A stretch of DNA of 64,000 nucleotides from assembly GCA_945877125.1 (NCBI GenBank), contig CAMCQT010000010.1, positions 1 to 64,000 of the forward strand, given 5' to 3'. The notes beneath the pieces were generated by a model. The model did no database searches. It worked only from the letters and a program-made list of their open reading frames with translations, and was not told where the DNA came from. This document shows, one piece after another, positions 35,667 through 44,680 of the stretch. Positions within the stretch are counted from its first letter, which is position 1; every line of letters begins with the position of its first letter. Position numbers and translations under genes: made by a program. The DNA is from Candidatus Brevifilum fermentans (GTDB taxonomy: Bacteria > Chloroflexota > Anaerolineae > Anaerolineales > Villigracilaceae).

Positions 35667-36658
35667 GCGATAAACAAGAAACCACCCGCTCCGATGCTGC
35701 GCGTCAGCGCCGTGCCCAGCGTACCGTGAAAGAGTTGGCGCAAACCGGCAAACGCGCACTGCGACCGGTTGCGCCCGTGGCGCGGGTAGACCCGGCGCGA
35801 AAAGTTGCCAATCATAAGCGTGCTGCAAAACAACGCCGCTTTAATATCGCACTCGGTTTGCCCGAGATCCATTTGCATAAACCAAGTGTCGCCGTTCAGC
35901 GCCTTCATGCCAGTTGGCGCATGGTGTCCATTTCTGTTGCGGCTTTGCTCGCCCTTGTGATCTATCTCGCGCTGTCCCTGCCATTCTTCCGCGTTCCCAA
36001 TGCCACTGTGCTGGGCAACAATCGCCTGACCCGCGAAGATATTGAATCGGTGACCGGCGTAATTGGTCAATCTATTTTTACCGTTCAACCTGATGAAGTC
36101 ACAGCCCGCCTGCGAATGAATTATCCCGAGTTGCTTTCGGTGCAGGTAAATGTCTATTTGCCGAACCATGTTTACATCACGATCACCGAGCGCCAGCCCG
36201 TCATCGTCTGGCAGCAGGATGGCGGCTATACCTGGATCGACTCAACGGGCGTGGCGTTCCGTCCGCATGGATTGGTGGCTGGGCTTGTACCCGTCATCGG
36301 GTTGGCTGTCCCGCCCGCAGGCACACCTCCGCTGGATAATCCATTGAGCGCGCCGCCTTTCATCAAAAAAGAATTGGTCGAGGCGATTCTCGCTCTCGCG
36401 CCGAATGTGCCTGGTGACTCCACAATGGTCTTTGATTCTAGCTTTGGGCTTGGGTGGACCGATACCCACGGTTGGAAATCGTTCTTCGGCACAAGCGCAC
36501 AGGACATGCCTTTGAAAGTCCGCGTGTATCAATCGCTGGTGGATTCGCTCATCAAGCGCGGCACGACTCCCGTATTTATCAGTGTGGTGTATCCCGATGC
36601 GCCGTATTATCGCGCAGTTGAAGTTGACTATAAAGACTTAACAGACAGCGGACAATAA
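35663..36658 (+). CDS. ftsQ: Division protein FtsQ (POTRA domain)
   Basis: The 331-residue bitopic protein has a long basic cytoplasmic N-terminus (about 1-85), one helix (about 88-108, VSISVAALLALVIYLALSL) and a POTRA domain directly after it (FFRVPNATVLGNNRLTREDI, about 110-129). The FtsQ beta domain follows (YPELLSVQVNVYLPNHVYITITERQPVIVW region). FtsQ joins FtsL and FtsB in the divisome. Position between ddl and ftsA agrees. The start overlaps the ddl stop (ATGA) and the stop lies three bases before ftsA. Confidence 0.92.
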   Translation: MSDKQETTRSDAARQRRAQRTVKELAQTGKRALRPVAPVARVDPARKVANHKRAAKQRRFNIALGLPEIHLHKPSVAVQRLHASWRMVSISVAALLALVIYLALSLPFFRVPNATVLGNNRLTREDIESVTGVIGQSIFTVQPDEVTARLRMNYPELLSVQVNVYLPNHVYITITERQPVIVWQQDGGYTWIDSTGVAFRPHGLVAGLVPVIGLAVPPAGTPPLDNPLSAPPFIKKELVEAILALAPNVPGDSTMVFDSSFGLGWTDTHGWKSFFGTSAQDMPLKVRVYQSLVDSLIKRGTTPVFISVVYPDAPYYRAVEVDYKDLTDSGQ

Positions 36659-36661
36659 AAG

Positions 36662-37906
36662 ATGGATGAAATTGTAGTTGGCATTGACGTAGGCACGACC
36701 AAGGTTTGCACCCTCGTTGGGCGGGTGGACGAAACAAAGTCCATTCGTATTCTCGGCGTGGGCATCGAACCTTCAGACGGTATCCGCAAGGGAATCATTG
36801 TGGATCTGGCTGCGGCATCCAAAGCCATTAAACGCTCGGTGGAAAAAGCCGAAAGTACATCGGGTCTGGAAGTTACCACTGCCTTGGTCAGCCTGGCGGG
36901 GGCGCATGTTTCATCGGTCAACAGCCGCGGTCTGACCGGCGTGCCGGGCGGAATTATTGACGCAACGGATATTGCCCGCGCACTGGAGCAAGCTCAGGCG
37001 GTCGCCATTCCGTATGACCGCGAGATCGTGCATATCATCCAACGCGGCATAACCGTGGATGGACAGGAAGGCGTGCGTGCCCCCATTGGAATGCACGGGT
37101 ACAAAGTAGAAGTTGAAACCCATATTATTACCGCGGCAGGGGCAACCGTGGATAATCTCCGGCAGTGCGTTGGCGCGGCGGGAGTTGAAATTCAGCAATT
37201 TGTTTTGAATCCGCTTGCGTCTGCGGAAGTGGTCTTGACCGAAGAGGAAAGGCAAATGGGCGTAGCCGTTTGTGATATCGGCGGCGGCACCACTGACCTC
37301 GCGATCTATGTCAACGGCGATGTGTGGCACACGATGGTTCTGGCTGTCGGCGGCAACCACGTCACACAGGATATTGCGCACGGATTGCGCTTGCCCTTGC
37401 CCCAGGCTGAGGAAGTCAAAAAGCTGCATGGACATGCCCTTCGGTCAGAAATTGGAATCGATGAGTATTTCTCCATCCGCCCATTTGGTGAAGATCAAGA
37501 TGTCAGGATCAGTCGTCAGGATCTGGCGCACATCATCGAAGCCCGCATTGAAGAAACGTTTAACTTGATCATGCAGGAAATAAAACGTTCAGGGTATGAT
37601 GGTTTGCTTCCCGCCGGCATGGTGTTGACAGGCGGCACCTCTGCATTGCCCGGCATTAAACGCATTGCCAGCGAAGTATTGGGAATGTCCGTGCGTACCG
37701 CGCAGCCAGATAACCTGACTGGACTTGTAGATAAATTGGGTTCGCCCGCGTATTCCACCAGTGTTGGTTTATTGCGCTGGGCCGCTACGATGAGAGAACA
37801 TGATGTCGTTGTTTCAAGTGACCTTAGAAACCGCCGCAGGACAAAAGGAGAAAAAAATATGGATTTTGACGCAATCAAAACTTGGATGAAACGCTTGTTG
37901 CCGTAG
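36662..37906 (+). CDS. ftsA: Division protein FtsA
   Basis: The 414-residue actin-like ATPase tethers FtsZ to the membrane. Actin-fold motifs are GIDVGTTKVCTLVG (about 7-20), the FtsA-specific 1C domain (about 85-165), VCDIGGGTTDLAIYVNG (about 202-218) and GMVLTGGTSALPGI (about 318-331). The C-terminal amphipathic helix (MDFDAIKTWMKRLL) matches the membrane-targeting sequence, joined by a basic linker. It is followed by a 75-base heptamer array before ftsZ. Confidence 0.97.
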   Translation: MDEIVVGIDVGTTKVCTLVGRVDETKSIRILGVGIEPSDGIRKGIIVDLAAASKAIKRSVEKAESTSGLEVTTALVSLAGAHVSSVNSRGLTGVPGGIIDATDIARALEQAQAVAIPYDREIVHIIQRGITVDGQEGVRAPIGMHGYKVEVETHIITAAGATVDNLRQCVGAAGVEIQQFVLNPLASAEVVLTEEERQMGVAVCDIGGGTTDLAIYVNGDVWHTMVLAVGGNHVTQDIAHGLRLPLPQAEEVKKLHGHALRSEIGIDEYFSIRPFGEDQDVRISRQDLAHIIEARIEETFNLIMQEIKRSGYDGLLPAGMVLTGGTSALPGIKRIASEVLGMSVRTAQPDNLTGLVDKLGSPAYSTSVGLLRWAATMREHDVVVSSDLRNRRRTKGEKNMDFDAIKTWMKRLLP

Positions 37907-37912
37907 AAAACA

Positions 37913-37985
37913 TTGGAGATTAGAGATTGGTAATTTTATTGCAGGTTTGCTTTCCAATCACTAATTACCATTTACCAATTTACCC
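37913..37985 (+). repeat. Heptanucleotide arrays between ftsA and ftsZ
   Basis: TTGGAGA, TTAGAGA, TTGGTAA units on the left and AATTACC, ATTTACC units on the right are partly complementary and form a hairpin. The units closely match those at the murB/ddl junction. Confidence 0.85.
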
Positions 37986-38040
37986 TTTTAAAAATCGTCA
38001 TTCTCGTTTAATATATGGCATCTCTTGCCAGGAGGAACAA

Positions 38041-39222
38041 ATGGATACAAACAAACGACCCCCGAATTCGGAATCCTTCGCCCGCATCAAAGTGATCGGC
38101 GTAGGTGGCGCAGGCCAGAATGCTGTCAACCGCATGATGGAAGAAGGCATTCAAGGCGTTGAATTCATCGCTTGCAATACAGACGCGCAAGCGCTGACAC
38201 TTTCACGCGCACCCATTCGTGTGCGTCTCGGCGACAAACTCACCCGTGGACTCGGCGCAGGCGGCGACCCTGAAATTGGTCGCAAAGCCGCAGAAGAATC
38301 ATCTGACGAACTCTACAACGTGCTCAAAGGTGCAGACATGGTCTTCGTCACCGCAGGCATGGGCGGCGGCACAGGCACAGGCGCGGCTCCGATCGTGGCG
38401 CAGGTTGCCAAGGAATGTGGCGCGCTCACCATTGGCGTGGTCACACGTCCCTTCCTTTTTGAAGGCGGCCGGCGCACACAATCAGCCGAAGCCGGCGTGA
38501 TCAAAATGAAAGAGCACGCACACACGCTCATCTCAATTCCCAATGATCGCCTGCTCCAACTTGCTGATAAAAAATCCTCTTTGCAGGATGCCTTCCGCAT
38601 GGCGGATGAAGTTCTGCATCAGGGTATTCAAGGCATTTCTGAACTCATCACCATCCCCGGTTTGATCAACCTCGACTTTGCTGATGTGCGCGCCATTATG
38701 TCTGAAGGCGGCGCGGCGCTCATGGCGGTCGGTCGCGGCTCCGGTGATGACCGGGCCAAGATGGCGGCTGAACAAGCCATCTCCAGCCAACTGCTTGACA
38801 TCACCATTGAAGGCGCGCGCGGCGTACTCTTCAACGTCACCGGCGGACCAAACATGACTCTGTTTGAGGTCAACCAGGCCGCGGCCATCATCCGCGAAAC
38901 CGCTCACCCCGATGTCAACATGATCTTCGGTGCAGTCATCGACCAGGAAATGGGTGATGAGATTCGCTGTACCGTCATCGCCACTGGATTTGAACGGGCT
39001 GGCGGCATACCGCGCCGCACATTGGAACGCCCCGGGCGTAACGATAAGCCTGTCTCCCATGCTGGGACGATGTCTGTTGCCAATACGCCTTTTGCACGCT
39101 CGAGCGAGCCGATCAACGTGAGCGTTGATCACAGATCACAAGCCGAATCAAAACCCGCCTCGCAGCCTTCCATCAACAGCGACGATCTGGATATCCCAAC
39201 TTTCTTAAGAAATAGACGATAA
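38041..39222 (+). CDS. ftsZ: Division protein FtsZ
   Basis: The 393-residue tubulin-like GTPase forms the division ring. Motifs are [15 protein letters not shown] (about 19-33), the tubulin signature [10 protein letters not shown] (about 104-113), NFADVRAI-type [10 protein letters not shown] and, at the end, the conserved peptide [12 protein letters not shown] that binds FtsA. A perfect AGGAGGAAC lies just before the ATG at 38041; the open frame extends further upstream only through the array. The terminator at 39235-39272 ends the cluster. Confidence 0.98.
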   Translation: MDTNKRPPNSESFARIKVIGVGGAGQNAVNRMMEEGIQGVEFIACNTDAQALTLSRAPIRVRLGDKLTRGLGAGGDPEIGRKAAEESSDELYNVLKGADMVFVTAGMGGGTGTGAAPIVAQVAKECGALTIGVVTRPFLFEGGRRTQSAEAGVIKMKEHAHTLISIPNDRLLQLADKKSSLQDAFRMADEVLHQGIQGISELITIPGLINLDFADVRAIMSEGGAALMAVGRGSGDDRAKMAAEQAISSQLLDITIEGARGVLFNVTGGPNMTLFEVNQAAAIIRETAHPDVNMIFGAVIDQEMGDEIRCTVIATGFERAGGIPRRTLERPGRNDKPVSHAGTMSVANTPFARSSEPINVSVDHRSQAESKPASQPSINSDDLDIPTFLRNRR

Positions 39223-39234
39223 AGCTTAAGTGAG

Positions 39235-39272
39235 AAAGACCCCAAAGGTTTCAAAGCCTTTGGGGTCTTTTT
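39235..39272 (+). terminator. Intrinsic terminator of the dcw cluster
   Basis: AAAGACCCCAAAGG pairs with CCTTTGGGGTCTTT around an eight-base loop, with five T after it. It lies between convergent genes, so it may also serve the minus-strand esterase. Confidence 0.93.
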
Positions 39273-40317
39273 ATTTTCCAAACATTTTTTCCAGCGCCAT
39301 CCAAATTTCATTCTGCCAGCAAGTGTAATTATGCCCGCCGCTGAATTCGCGGTAGCTGACGTCGTATTCGTTCGCCTGCAAAATGGGTTGCAGGCGGCGG
39401 TTATCTTCCAACAGCCAGTCAAATTGCCCAACATCCATCCAGATTTTGATCTCACGTGCTTGTTTAGCGCGGATCAAATCCACAGCCGCGAAGTCACGTC
39501 CCTCTGATTCGAACACGCCGGACTGGCTGATGACTTTGCCAAAAATCTCAGGCATTCGCAACCCTGTGTAGACCGACATCAACCCGCCAAACGATGCGCC
39601 GAGTACACCGTATGCACCAGGATGTTTTTTGACATCCAGCAAATTCAATTTTTTGCGCGCCAGCGGCAGGATGATATTGTCCAGCCACATAATGGTCGCA
39701 TCGGAGCAGGCATATTCCACGCCGCGATGGTCGCCGCCGTTTTGCAGGAATGCCATGGCTATGGGACGAATCCGCTTTTCGTGAATCAAGTTATCCACGA
39801 TGATATTTAATTTTCCGCGCTCAAGATAATCCACGCCGTCGTAAACGATGAGCAAAGGCACAGGCTCTTTGGCCGGCGGACGATAAAAATACACGTCCCG
39901 TTGACCATCGTCCGCGAGCATCCAAGTCTCAACCTGGTGATGAGTCACTTTGCCGCGCGAAATATTTTTCTTCTGCAAAGCAAGCGGAGTTGGCGCATGT
40001 TCGGACATGTAAAAGAAATGGTTATTATTTCCAAGTCCGTTGTAAACTGTGTTCCAGTTCAGTGGGTCTTCGATGCGCTGTTTTGAGCGCGGTTCATAAA
40101 ACGAATATTCAAGATATGCTTCCGCTGGCAGTTCCATCGAATATCCCCATAAGCCATTTTCGATGCGCGTCATTTTTTGCGGATGATCTTCCCAGCCGTG
40201 GATATCATCTATGATTCGTGGCGCGGTTTTACCCTGCCATAAAAACGTGACCTGATTCCCCTCGATGAGCGGGTTGCAGTGTTCTTTTACCTTCTCAATG
40301 AGAGGATGATTTTTCAT
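39271..40317 (-). CDS. Esterase of the enterochelin-esterase (Fes/IroE-like) group
   Basis: The 348-residue alpha/beta hydrolase has an N-terminal Ig-like domain (about 20-130) that resembles the early-set domain of enterochelin esterase and glycoside-binding modules. A catalytic domain follows with nucleophile GASFGG (about 243-248) and catalytic His in FSGGHNYTCW near residue 330. The family also includes acetylxylan and feruloyl esterases and simple carboxylesterases. There are no siderophore genes nearby. No signal peptide is present, so it is probably cytoplasmic. It is the last gene of a minus-strand run. Confidence 0.85.
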   Translation of the reverse strand: MKNHPLIEKVKEHCNPLIEGNQVTFLWQGKTAPRIIDDIHGWEDHPQKMTRIENGLWGYSMELPAEAYLEYSFYEPRSKQRIEDPLNWNTVYNGLGNNNHFFYMSEHAPTPLALQKKNISRGKVTHHQVETWMLADDGQRDVYFYRPPAKEPVPLLIVYDGVDYLERGKLNIIVDNLIHEKRIRPIAMAFLQNGGDHRGVEYACSDATIMWLDNIILPLARKKLNLLDVKKHPGAYGVLGASFGGLMSVYTGLRMPEIFGKVISQSGVFESEGRDFAAVDLIRAKQAREIKIWMDVGQFDWLLEDNRRLQPILQANEYDVSYREFSGGHNYTCWQNEIWMALEKMFGK

Positions 40318-40334
40318 AATTTAGGTTTCTATAA

Positions 40335-40946
40335 TTAATGCTTGAACGTTCCCATCAATTCCGCATTTCCAAGGATGTGACCTTCCATCGCCGCAAGCAA
40401 TTGCTTCCTGTCTGCTTTTGCGGATAATGAAAGCATCGTGTCCAGCGCGTATAACTCGAAGAAGTAGCGGTGTGTTCCAGAAGGCGGGCAGGGACCGTGA
40501 TACCCCGTTGTCTTTGCGGAGGTGTAGCCTTGCATGATTCCATTGCTGAGTTCGGGGATGGCGGGCATGTTTTCTTCCAACTCACGAGTCGAGGCTGGGA
40601 TGTTGTACACGACCCAATGCACCCACGTTCCCATCGGCGCGTCAGGATCGTTCATGATGATGGCAAAACTTTGCGTGCCAGCGGGCGGTTCCGTCCAGGT
40701 CAGGACGGGGGATGCGTCGTTGCCGTCACAGGAAAAATCAACTGGAATTGCTTCCCCGTTTGCAAAGGCGGGACTGGAGATTTCAAATGGCATGGCTGCC
40801 TCCTCGGTTGCTTCGGCCGATATTTCTGTTTCAGTTGGAACTTCTGTCACCTCTGGCGCGCTGTTTGCCGTCGGCTGGTTTGGTGTTGGCTGTGCCGCAC
40901 ATGCGGCAAGGCTGATGACAAGAAAGCAGCAAAATAATTTTTTCAT
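40335..40946 (-). CDS. PEBP-family (YbhB/YbcL-like) lipoprotein
   Basis: The 203-residue protein has a lipoprotein signal peptide (LVISLAACAAQ, Cys about residue 16) and a low-complexity Thr/Glu-rich linker. The phosphatidylethanolamine-binding fold follows: FSCDGNDASPVLTWTEPPAG (about 68-87), IMNDPDAPMGTWVHWVVYNI (about 95-114) and GPCPPSGTHRYFFELYALD (about 148-166). The ligand-pocket motif DPDAP and GxHR are intact. Function of bacterial members is not settled. It is anchored outside the membrane. Confidence 0.9.
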   Translation of the reverse strand: MKKLFCCFLVISLAACAAQPTPNQPTANSAPEVTEVPTETEISAEATEEAAMPFEISSPAFANGEAIPVDFSCDGNDASPVLTWTEPPAGTQSFAIIMNDPDAPMGTWVHWVVYNIPASTRELEENMPAIPELSNGIMQGYTSAKTTGYHGPCPPSGTHRYFFELYALDTMLSLSAKADRKQLLAAMEGHILGNAELMGTFKH

Positions 40947-40957
40947 GGATTCACCTT

Positions 40958-42010
40958 CTATATATTTTCGCGTGTCACTCCCGCAAATTGCAAAATAAAA
41001 TCTGCGCCGTACACTTTGCTTGGAGTTTGGAAACCTATTTTGTAATCGTGGCCCAAAATGCGTTTCATGATTTCCAGCGACGTGAGCGAGGTCAGATGAT
41101 ACGCTTCGGGAGTTTTTAGTTTTGCGCGGACCGTATTTTTTCCGTCTGTCACTTCGGCGATTAACAGACTAAATCCGCTTTCGTTTTGTTCGCGCGACGG
41201 TCCTGCCGCAAAGGATTTCCCGATGAGCCATTTTATAAAATCTCTTGCGCCGCGTGTGTAAAGCAGTGGACCTGCAAACCGCGTCAACCGCATCATGCTG
41301 ACCATCGCGGCAGGGAAACCCATGTAGACGGTTACATTTGGAATGCCCGTGCTGTGATATGCCGTGCTCACATCGCCCCAGCCCATCGAAACCAAGCGTG
41401 TAGCGCCGCGCCCAAAATCTACATCTTTTGTGCCCCACACATTCGGCACGCTGATAATTTTTCCGTCGCGGCGGATGCGTCCCTGCCGGTGACTGTTTTC
41501 AATTCCAGAGCGCGCCGTGCCGCGTGAGATGCCACTGCCGATACTTTTTATGTAAAGTTCAAGATGAGTTGCGCCCGCAAGTTTTCCCGCCACATGCGCG
41601 ATCAAACAATCTGACGGCACCACGTCAAACCCGCCGCCGGGCAGCAGCATCACGCCCGCGCGCTTCGCGTCCGCATCCATCGCCGCCAGCGCCTCAAAGC
41701 CTTCGATCTCGCCGCTGATATCCACGTAATGCCGCCCGGTGCGGATGCACGCCTCCGCCATTTGGCGAAAGGTCAGCACGAACGGACCCGCACAATGCAA
41801 GACCGCGTCCACCTCGAGCAAAGCCGAATCAAGCGCGGCGCTGTCTTCGATTGAAAATGCGCGATATTCCAACCCAAATTTTTCGGCTTGCGCCCGCAGT
41901 TGATTTTCGTCACGCCCCGCAAGCAGCGGCTTCAATCCCGCCTTGACCGCCTGCTCCACGATCAAACTTCCAGTGTATCCGTACGATCCGTAAATCAGAA
42001 AATTTTTCAT
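40958..42010 (-). CDS. Saccharopine dehydrogenase-like NAD(P)-binding oxidoreductase
   Basis: The 350-residue protein begins with a Rossmann motif (FLIYGSYGYTGSLIVEQAV) and shows the group's AGPF (about 80), YVDISGE (about 99-105) and GFDVVPSD (about 130-137). It resembles trans-acting enoyl reductases and uncharacterised saccharopine dehydrogenase-like proteins. The ATG at 42010 was chosen because it forms an ATGA overlap with the upstream lipoyl-enzyme gene; the frame extends five codons further. Substrate unknown. Confidence 0.85.
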   Translation of the reverse strand: MKNFLIYGSYGYTGSLIVEQAVKAGLKPLLAGRDENQLRAQAEKFGLEYRAFSIEDSAALDSALLEVDAVLHCAGPFVLTFRQMAEACIRTGRHYVDISGEIEGFEALAAMDADAKRAGVMLLPGGGFDVVPSDCLIAHVAGKLAGATHLELYIKSIGSGISRGTARSGIENSHRQGRIRRDGKIISVPNVWGTKDVDFGRGATRLVSMGWGDVSTAYHSTGIPNVTVYMGFPAAMVSMMRLTRFAGPLLYTRGARDFIKWLIGKSFAAGPSREQNESGFSLLIAEVTDGKNTVRAKLKTPEAYHLTSLTSLEIMKRILGHDYKIGFQTPSKVYGADFILQFAGVTRENI

Positions 42011-42822
42011 GAGCGCTCTGTCCAAACTGCGTTGGCGTATTTTTCGTTGACTAATTCTTCCGCTCTTTCAAATTCGGATTGGGACATTTCGCCACGCTGA
42101 AAGCTGATTCCCAACTGCGCCTCAAACCCGTAGACGAAAGCTTGGGCTGCTGTTTCCCAGGCAGTTTCCACGCCGATAATTGACTCGACAGTCGTCGCGC
42201 GCGTCAATAATCTTTGCGCCGCAACTTCTCTCGCAGCTTCGTCCTTGAAAATTAACGCCTGACAAATTCGCGTCAGGTCGCCTGTCAGCGGAAGTGAACC
42301 ATGTTGCAACACGCCTTCCTTCTTCCGCGCCTGCGCCGAGCCGATTAACTTTTTTCCATTGACGGTGATTTCGTAAGTCGAAGGAACTTCAAAGCAAACA
42401 GGATTTAAGTTTTTTGTGGCAGGTTGGTCGGCATGTTCCTTCATCTCGACTGGCAATCCCAACTCACGAATTGCAAACATCAAAGCCTGCGCGAGACGGT
42501 TGTACGATTCTAAAATTCCGCCCGCAAGGACGGGTTCTTCCGTGCTTCCTGTGACCGAGTAGGTCAATTCATCCGTATGCAGAATCGCCCGTCCCCCCGT
42601 CAGACGGCGGACAACTTCCCAGCCGTTGGCTTTGACCCGCTCCATATCCACATCTGCAAAAGATTGCGCGTGCCCCAAAGACAGGCAGGCGGGTTCCCAC
42701 GAATACAAACGCAAAGTCGGTTGTGATTCGCCGCGCTGAATATGTTCAAGAATAGATTCATCCACAGCCATATTCCATGCGCCGTTGGATGGGGGAGTGT
42801 GTAAAAGTCGCCAAGGTTTCAT
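42007..42822 (-). CDS. lipM: Lipoyl/octanoyl transferase, LipM-like
   Basis: The 271-residue protein belongs to the lipoate-protein ligase A/LipM superfamily. Motifs are RLTGGRAILHTDELTYS (about 74-90) and VCFEVPSTYEITVNGKKLIG (about 142-161) followed by SAQARKKEGVLQHGSL. The Cys in VCFEVPSTYE matches the catalytic Cys of LipM, the octanoyl-ACP transferase of Bacillus, more than the ATP-dependent LplA. Octanoylation of GcvH or another lipoyl domain is inferred. A LipA gene is not in the window. It is coupled to the downstream oxidoreductase by a 4-base overlap. Confidence 0.8.
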   Translation of the reverse strand: MKPWRLLHTPPSNGAWNMAVDESILEHIQRGESQPTLRLYSWEPACLSLGHAQSFADVDMERVKANGWEVVRRLTGGRAILHTDELTYSVTGSTEEPVLAGGILESYNRLAQALMFAIRELGLPVEMKEHADQPATKNLNPVCFEVPSTYEITVNGKKLIGSAQARKKEGVLQHGSLPLTGDLTRICQALIFKDEAAREVAAQRLLTRATTVESIIGVETAWETAAQAFVYGFEAQLGISFQRGEMSQSEFERAEELVNEKYANAVWTERS

Positions 42823-42839
42823 AAATGTATTTTACTCCC

Positions 42840-42880
42840 AGAAAAAGACCTCCGAGTTCTCAAAGAACTCGGAGGTCTTG
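42840..42880 (-). terminator. Intrinsic terminator
   Basis: AAGACCTCCGAGTTCT pairs perfectly with its complement around three bases. On the minus strand it is followed by five T, right after the stop of the DapA-like gene. Confidence 0.92.
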
Positions 42881-42881
42881 A

Positions 42882-43787
42882 TTATGCAGCGGAAAATTCT
42901 CCCAACACTTCTTCCAACTTATCTTCATCCATCTCTTCCAGCGGAGGTTTGACCGACCAGCGCGGCAAATCAAACAGGCGCGGCATGATGGCTTTTAGTA
43001 CAGTGGGGAAAGGCATGTATTTTTCAAGGATGTGTCTTTGTTCTGAAACCCGCGCCTGAACTTTAGATGGGTCTTTGCCTTGCTGATACAAATCCCAAAT
43101 TTCGCGCAAGTCAGCGGAGATTAAATTAGCGGGCGCGGTGATGGCTCCCTGTGCATGATTTTTGAGCGCGTGATGCAAATATGAATCCGTGCCGTTGAGG
43201 ACGAGCAGGTCTTTCCCGAAGCGATTGCCCAACTCGACGGCGAAGGTTTCATCGTGAGATGAGTCTTTGATGCCTGCGAATTGAACGGGGAAAGCGTCTT
43301 TTAGGCGGGCGATCAAATCCAATGAAAAGCCTACGCCCGTCATGCTGGGGATGTGATATCCGAGCAGATATTTATTGGCGGGTATGGCTTTCGTGATTAA
43401 CTCACTAAACCACTTGAACAAGCCTTCGTCGGTTGTCTTGCGGAAATAATACGGCGGCAAAACCACCACGCCGTCGTAGCCGATGTCGAAAGCGAGCTTG
43501 GTCAGGTCAATGGTTTCGGAGAGGCTGGGGGTTCCCGTCCCTGCCAGCAGGCGAAAGCCAGGCACTTGCTGACGATAAGCCCGCACTGAGCGCAGCAGGG
43601 TTTCACGTTCTTTGGGCGAGAAAGATGGTCCCTCGCCAGTCGTGCCGAAGAAGAGCGCACCGTGACATCCTCGGGCGGCGAGAATGCGTAAGAAAGCAGG
43701 AACAGCTTCAAGGTCGAGGGTTGCGTCACTTTTCAGCGGGGTGACTGCTGCGGCGTAAATTCCGGCCAGTGGATGCAGATCAGACAT
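42882..43787 (-). CDS. Dihydrodipicolinate synthase/N-acetylneuraminate lyase family aldolase
   Basis: The 301-residue class I aldolase folds as a TIM barrel. Clear features are GIYAAAVTPLKSDATLD at the start, the GTTGEGPSFSPKER loop (about 46-59) and the Schiff-base Lys in FAGIKDSS (about residue 172). The family includes DapA, but also many sugar-acid lyases, and an isolated gene with no lysine or sialic acid neighbours cannot be assigned. ATG 43787 is chosen for its position eight bases inside the upstream gene's end, with AAGGATGAG before it; the frame is open further upstream but only inside that gene. Confidence 0.88.
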   Translation of the reverse strand: MSDLHPLAGIYAAAVTPLKSDATLDLEAVPAFLRILAARGCHGALFFGTTGEGPSFSPKERETLLRSVRAYRQQVPGFRLLAGTGTPSLSETIDLTKLAFDIGYDGVVVLPPYYFRKTTDEGLFKWFSELITKAIPANKYLLGYHIPSMTGVGFSLDLIARLKDAFPVQFAGIKDSSHDETFAVELGNRFGKDLLVLNGTDSYLHHALKNHAQGAITAPANLISADLREIWDLYQQGKDPSKVQARVSEQRHILEKYMPFPTVLKAIMPRLFDLPRWSVKPPLEEMDEDKLEEVLGEFSAA

Positions 43788-44640
43788 ATTTTTTCTCATC
43801 CTTCTTGACAAACTTTCGCGCGGCTTCATGCGGCGGCTGGAGAGGTTTGCCTTGTTCTGTGGATAAATAATGCTGATGGTCGAGCGTCCACATGTACATG
43901 TCGCCTTCGGTTTTGTCAGGGAAGTTTTTGAGAATGCCACTCTTGCGGATGACCTCAATGATGGGCATGTAAACCTTGTCGTACCAATGCGCCACGGCTT
44001 CCTGCTCCGAGATGTCGCGCAGGAGGTCGAGTCCCATAAAATAGCGATGCACGGCGATGTGTTCCAACATGCGCTCGAAGCCGTCGGGGATGGTGAGGTT
44101 GATGTCGGCTTCCGGGCGGATGTCGTCGAGCGCGGTACGTTCTAGGAAGTGAACTTTTGTGCCGAGGATTTCAAGGTCTTCGGTTCGAATGTCGGGGCTG
44201 ATGTTGACGCGCGTGGCACATTCACGGACTTCGGCTTCAATAAATAGCTGCCCCTGCTCGCGTGCCACTGAAACACGGTGATGCCCATCCACCACAAAAT
44301 AAACTTCGCCCACTTTGTAGAGTACAACCGGCGGGAGATGAATATCTTGATAGAAAGCGCGGTTGACTTGTTGCCAACGGCTGGCGAGTTGATCTTCTTT
44401 GGGGAGGAAGGCGCGGTCAAATTCGTGATAGCGGTTCAGACTACCCGCAATCTGGTCCACGCGGATGGTTTTTACGCCCCGATAAATGGGACCGCCGATG
44501 TGCAGTTTTTCCTTCACGTCATCGTACGAAAGTAATTTGGTCGGCTGACCTGAAAGCACCGAGAACACCTGGTGAATAAAGGATTTAAATCTTGCTCGGC
44601 TAAAATCTGCTTTTACGCGGGAATTGAGTTCTTCTGACAT
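43780..44640 (-). CDS. ParB/Srx-fold protein (DUF4032-like)
   Basis: The 286-residue protein has a ParB N-terminal-like domain with the motif FVVDGHHRVSVAREQG (about 110-125), usually a nucleotide-binding or nuclease-like core, and a helical C-terminal region (about 190-286) that fits DUF4032 proteins. Biochemical function is not known. Segment VKTIRVDQIAGSLNRYHEFD leads in. ATG 44640 is preferred to a GTG five codons upstream, but the choice is not certain. The gene overlaps the DapA-like gene by eight bases and lies 40 bases after the phosphoesterase gene, so the three are probably one transcript. Confidence 0.75.
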   Translation of the reverse strand: MSEELNSRVKADFSRARFKSFIHQVFSVLSGQPTKLLSYDDVKEKLHIGGPIYRGVKTIRVDQIAGSLNRYHEFDRAFLPKEDQLASRWQQVNRAFYQDIHLPPVVLYKVGEVYFVVDGHHRVSVAREQGQLFIEAEVRECATRVNISPDIRTEDLEILGTKVHFLERTALDDIRPEADINLTIPDGFERMLEHIAVHRYFMGLDLLRDISEQEAVAHWYDKVYMPIIEVIRKSGILKNFPDKTEGDMYMWTLDHQHYLSTEQGKPLQPPHEAARKFVKKDEKKYV

Positions 44641-44680
44641 AATTTTATATCTCACTTTTCCGTCAGGTTATGACGGTTTA

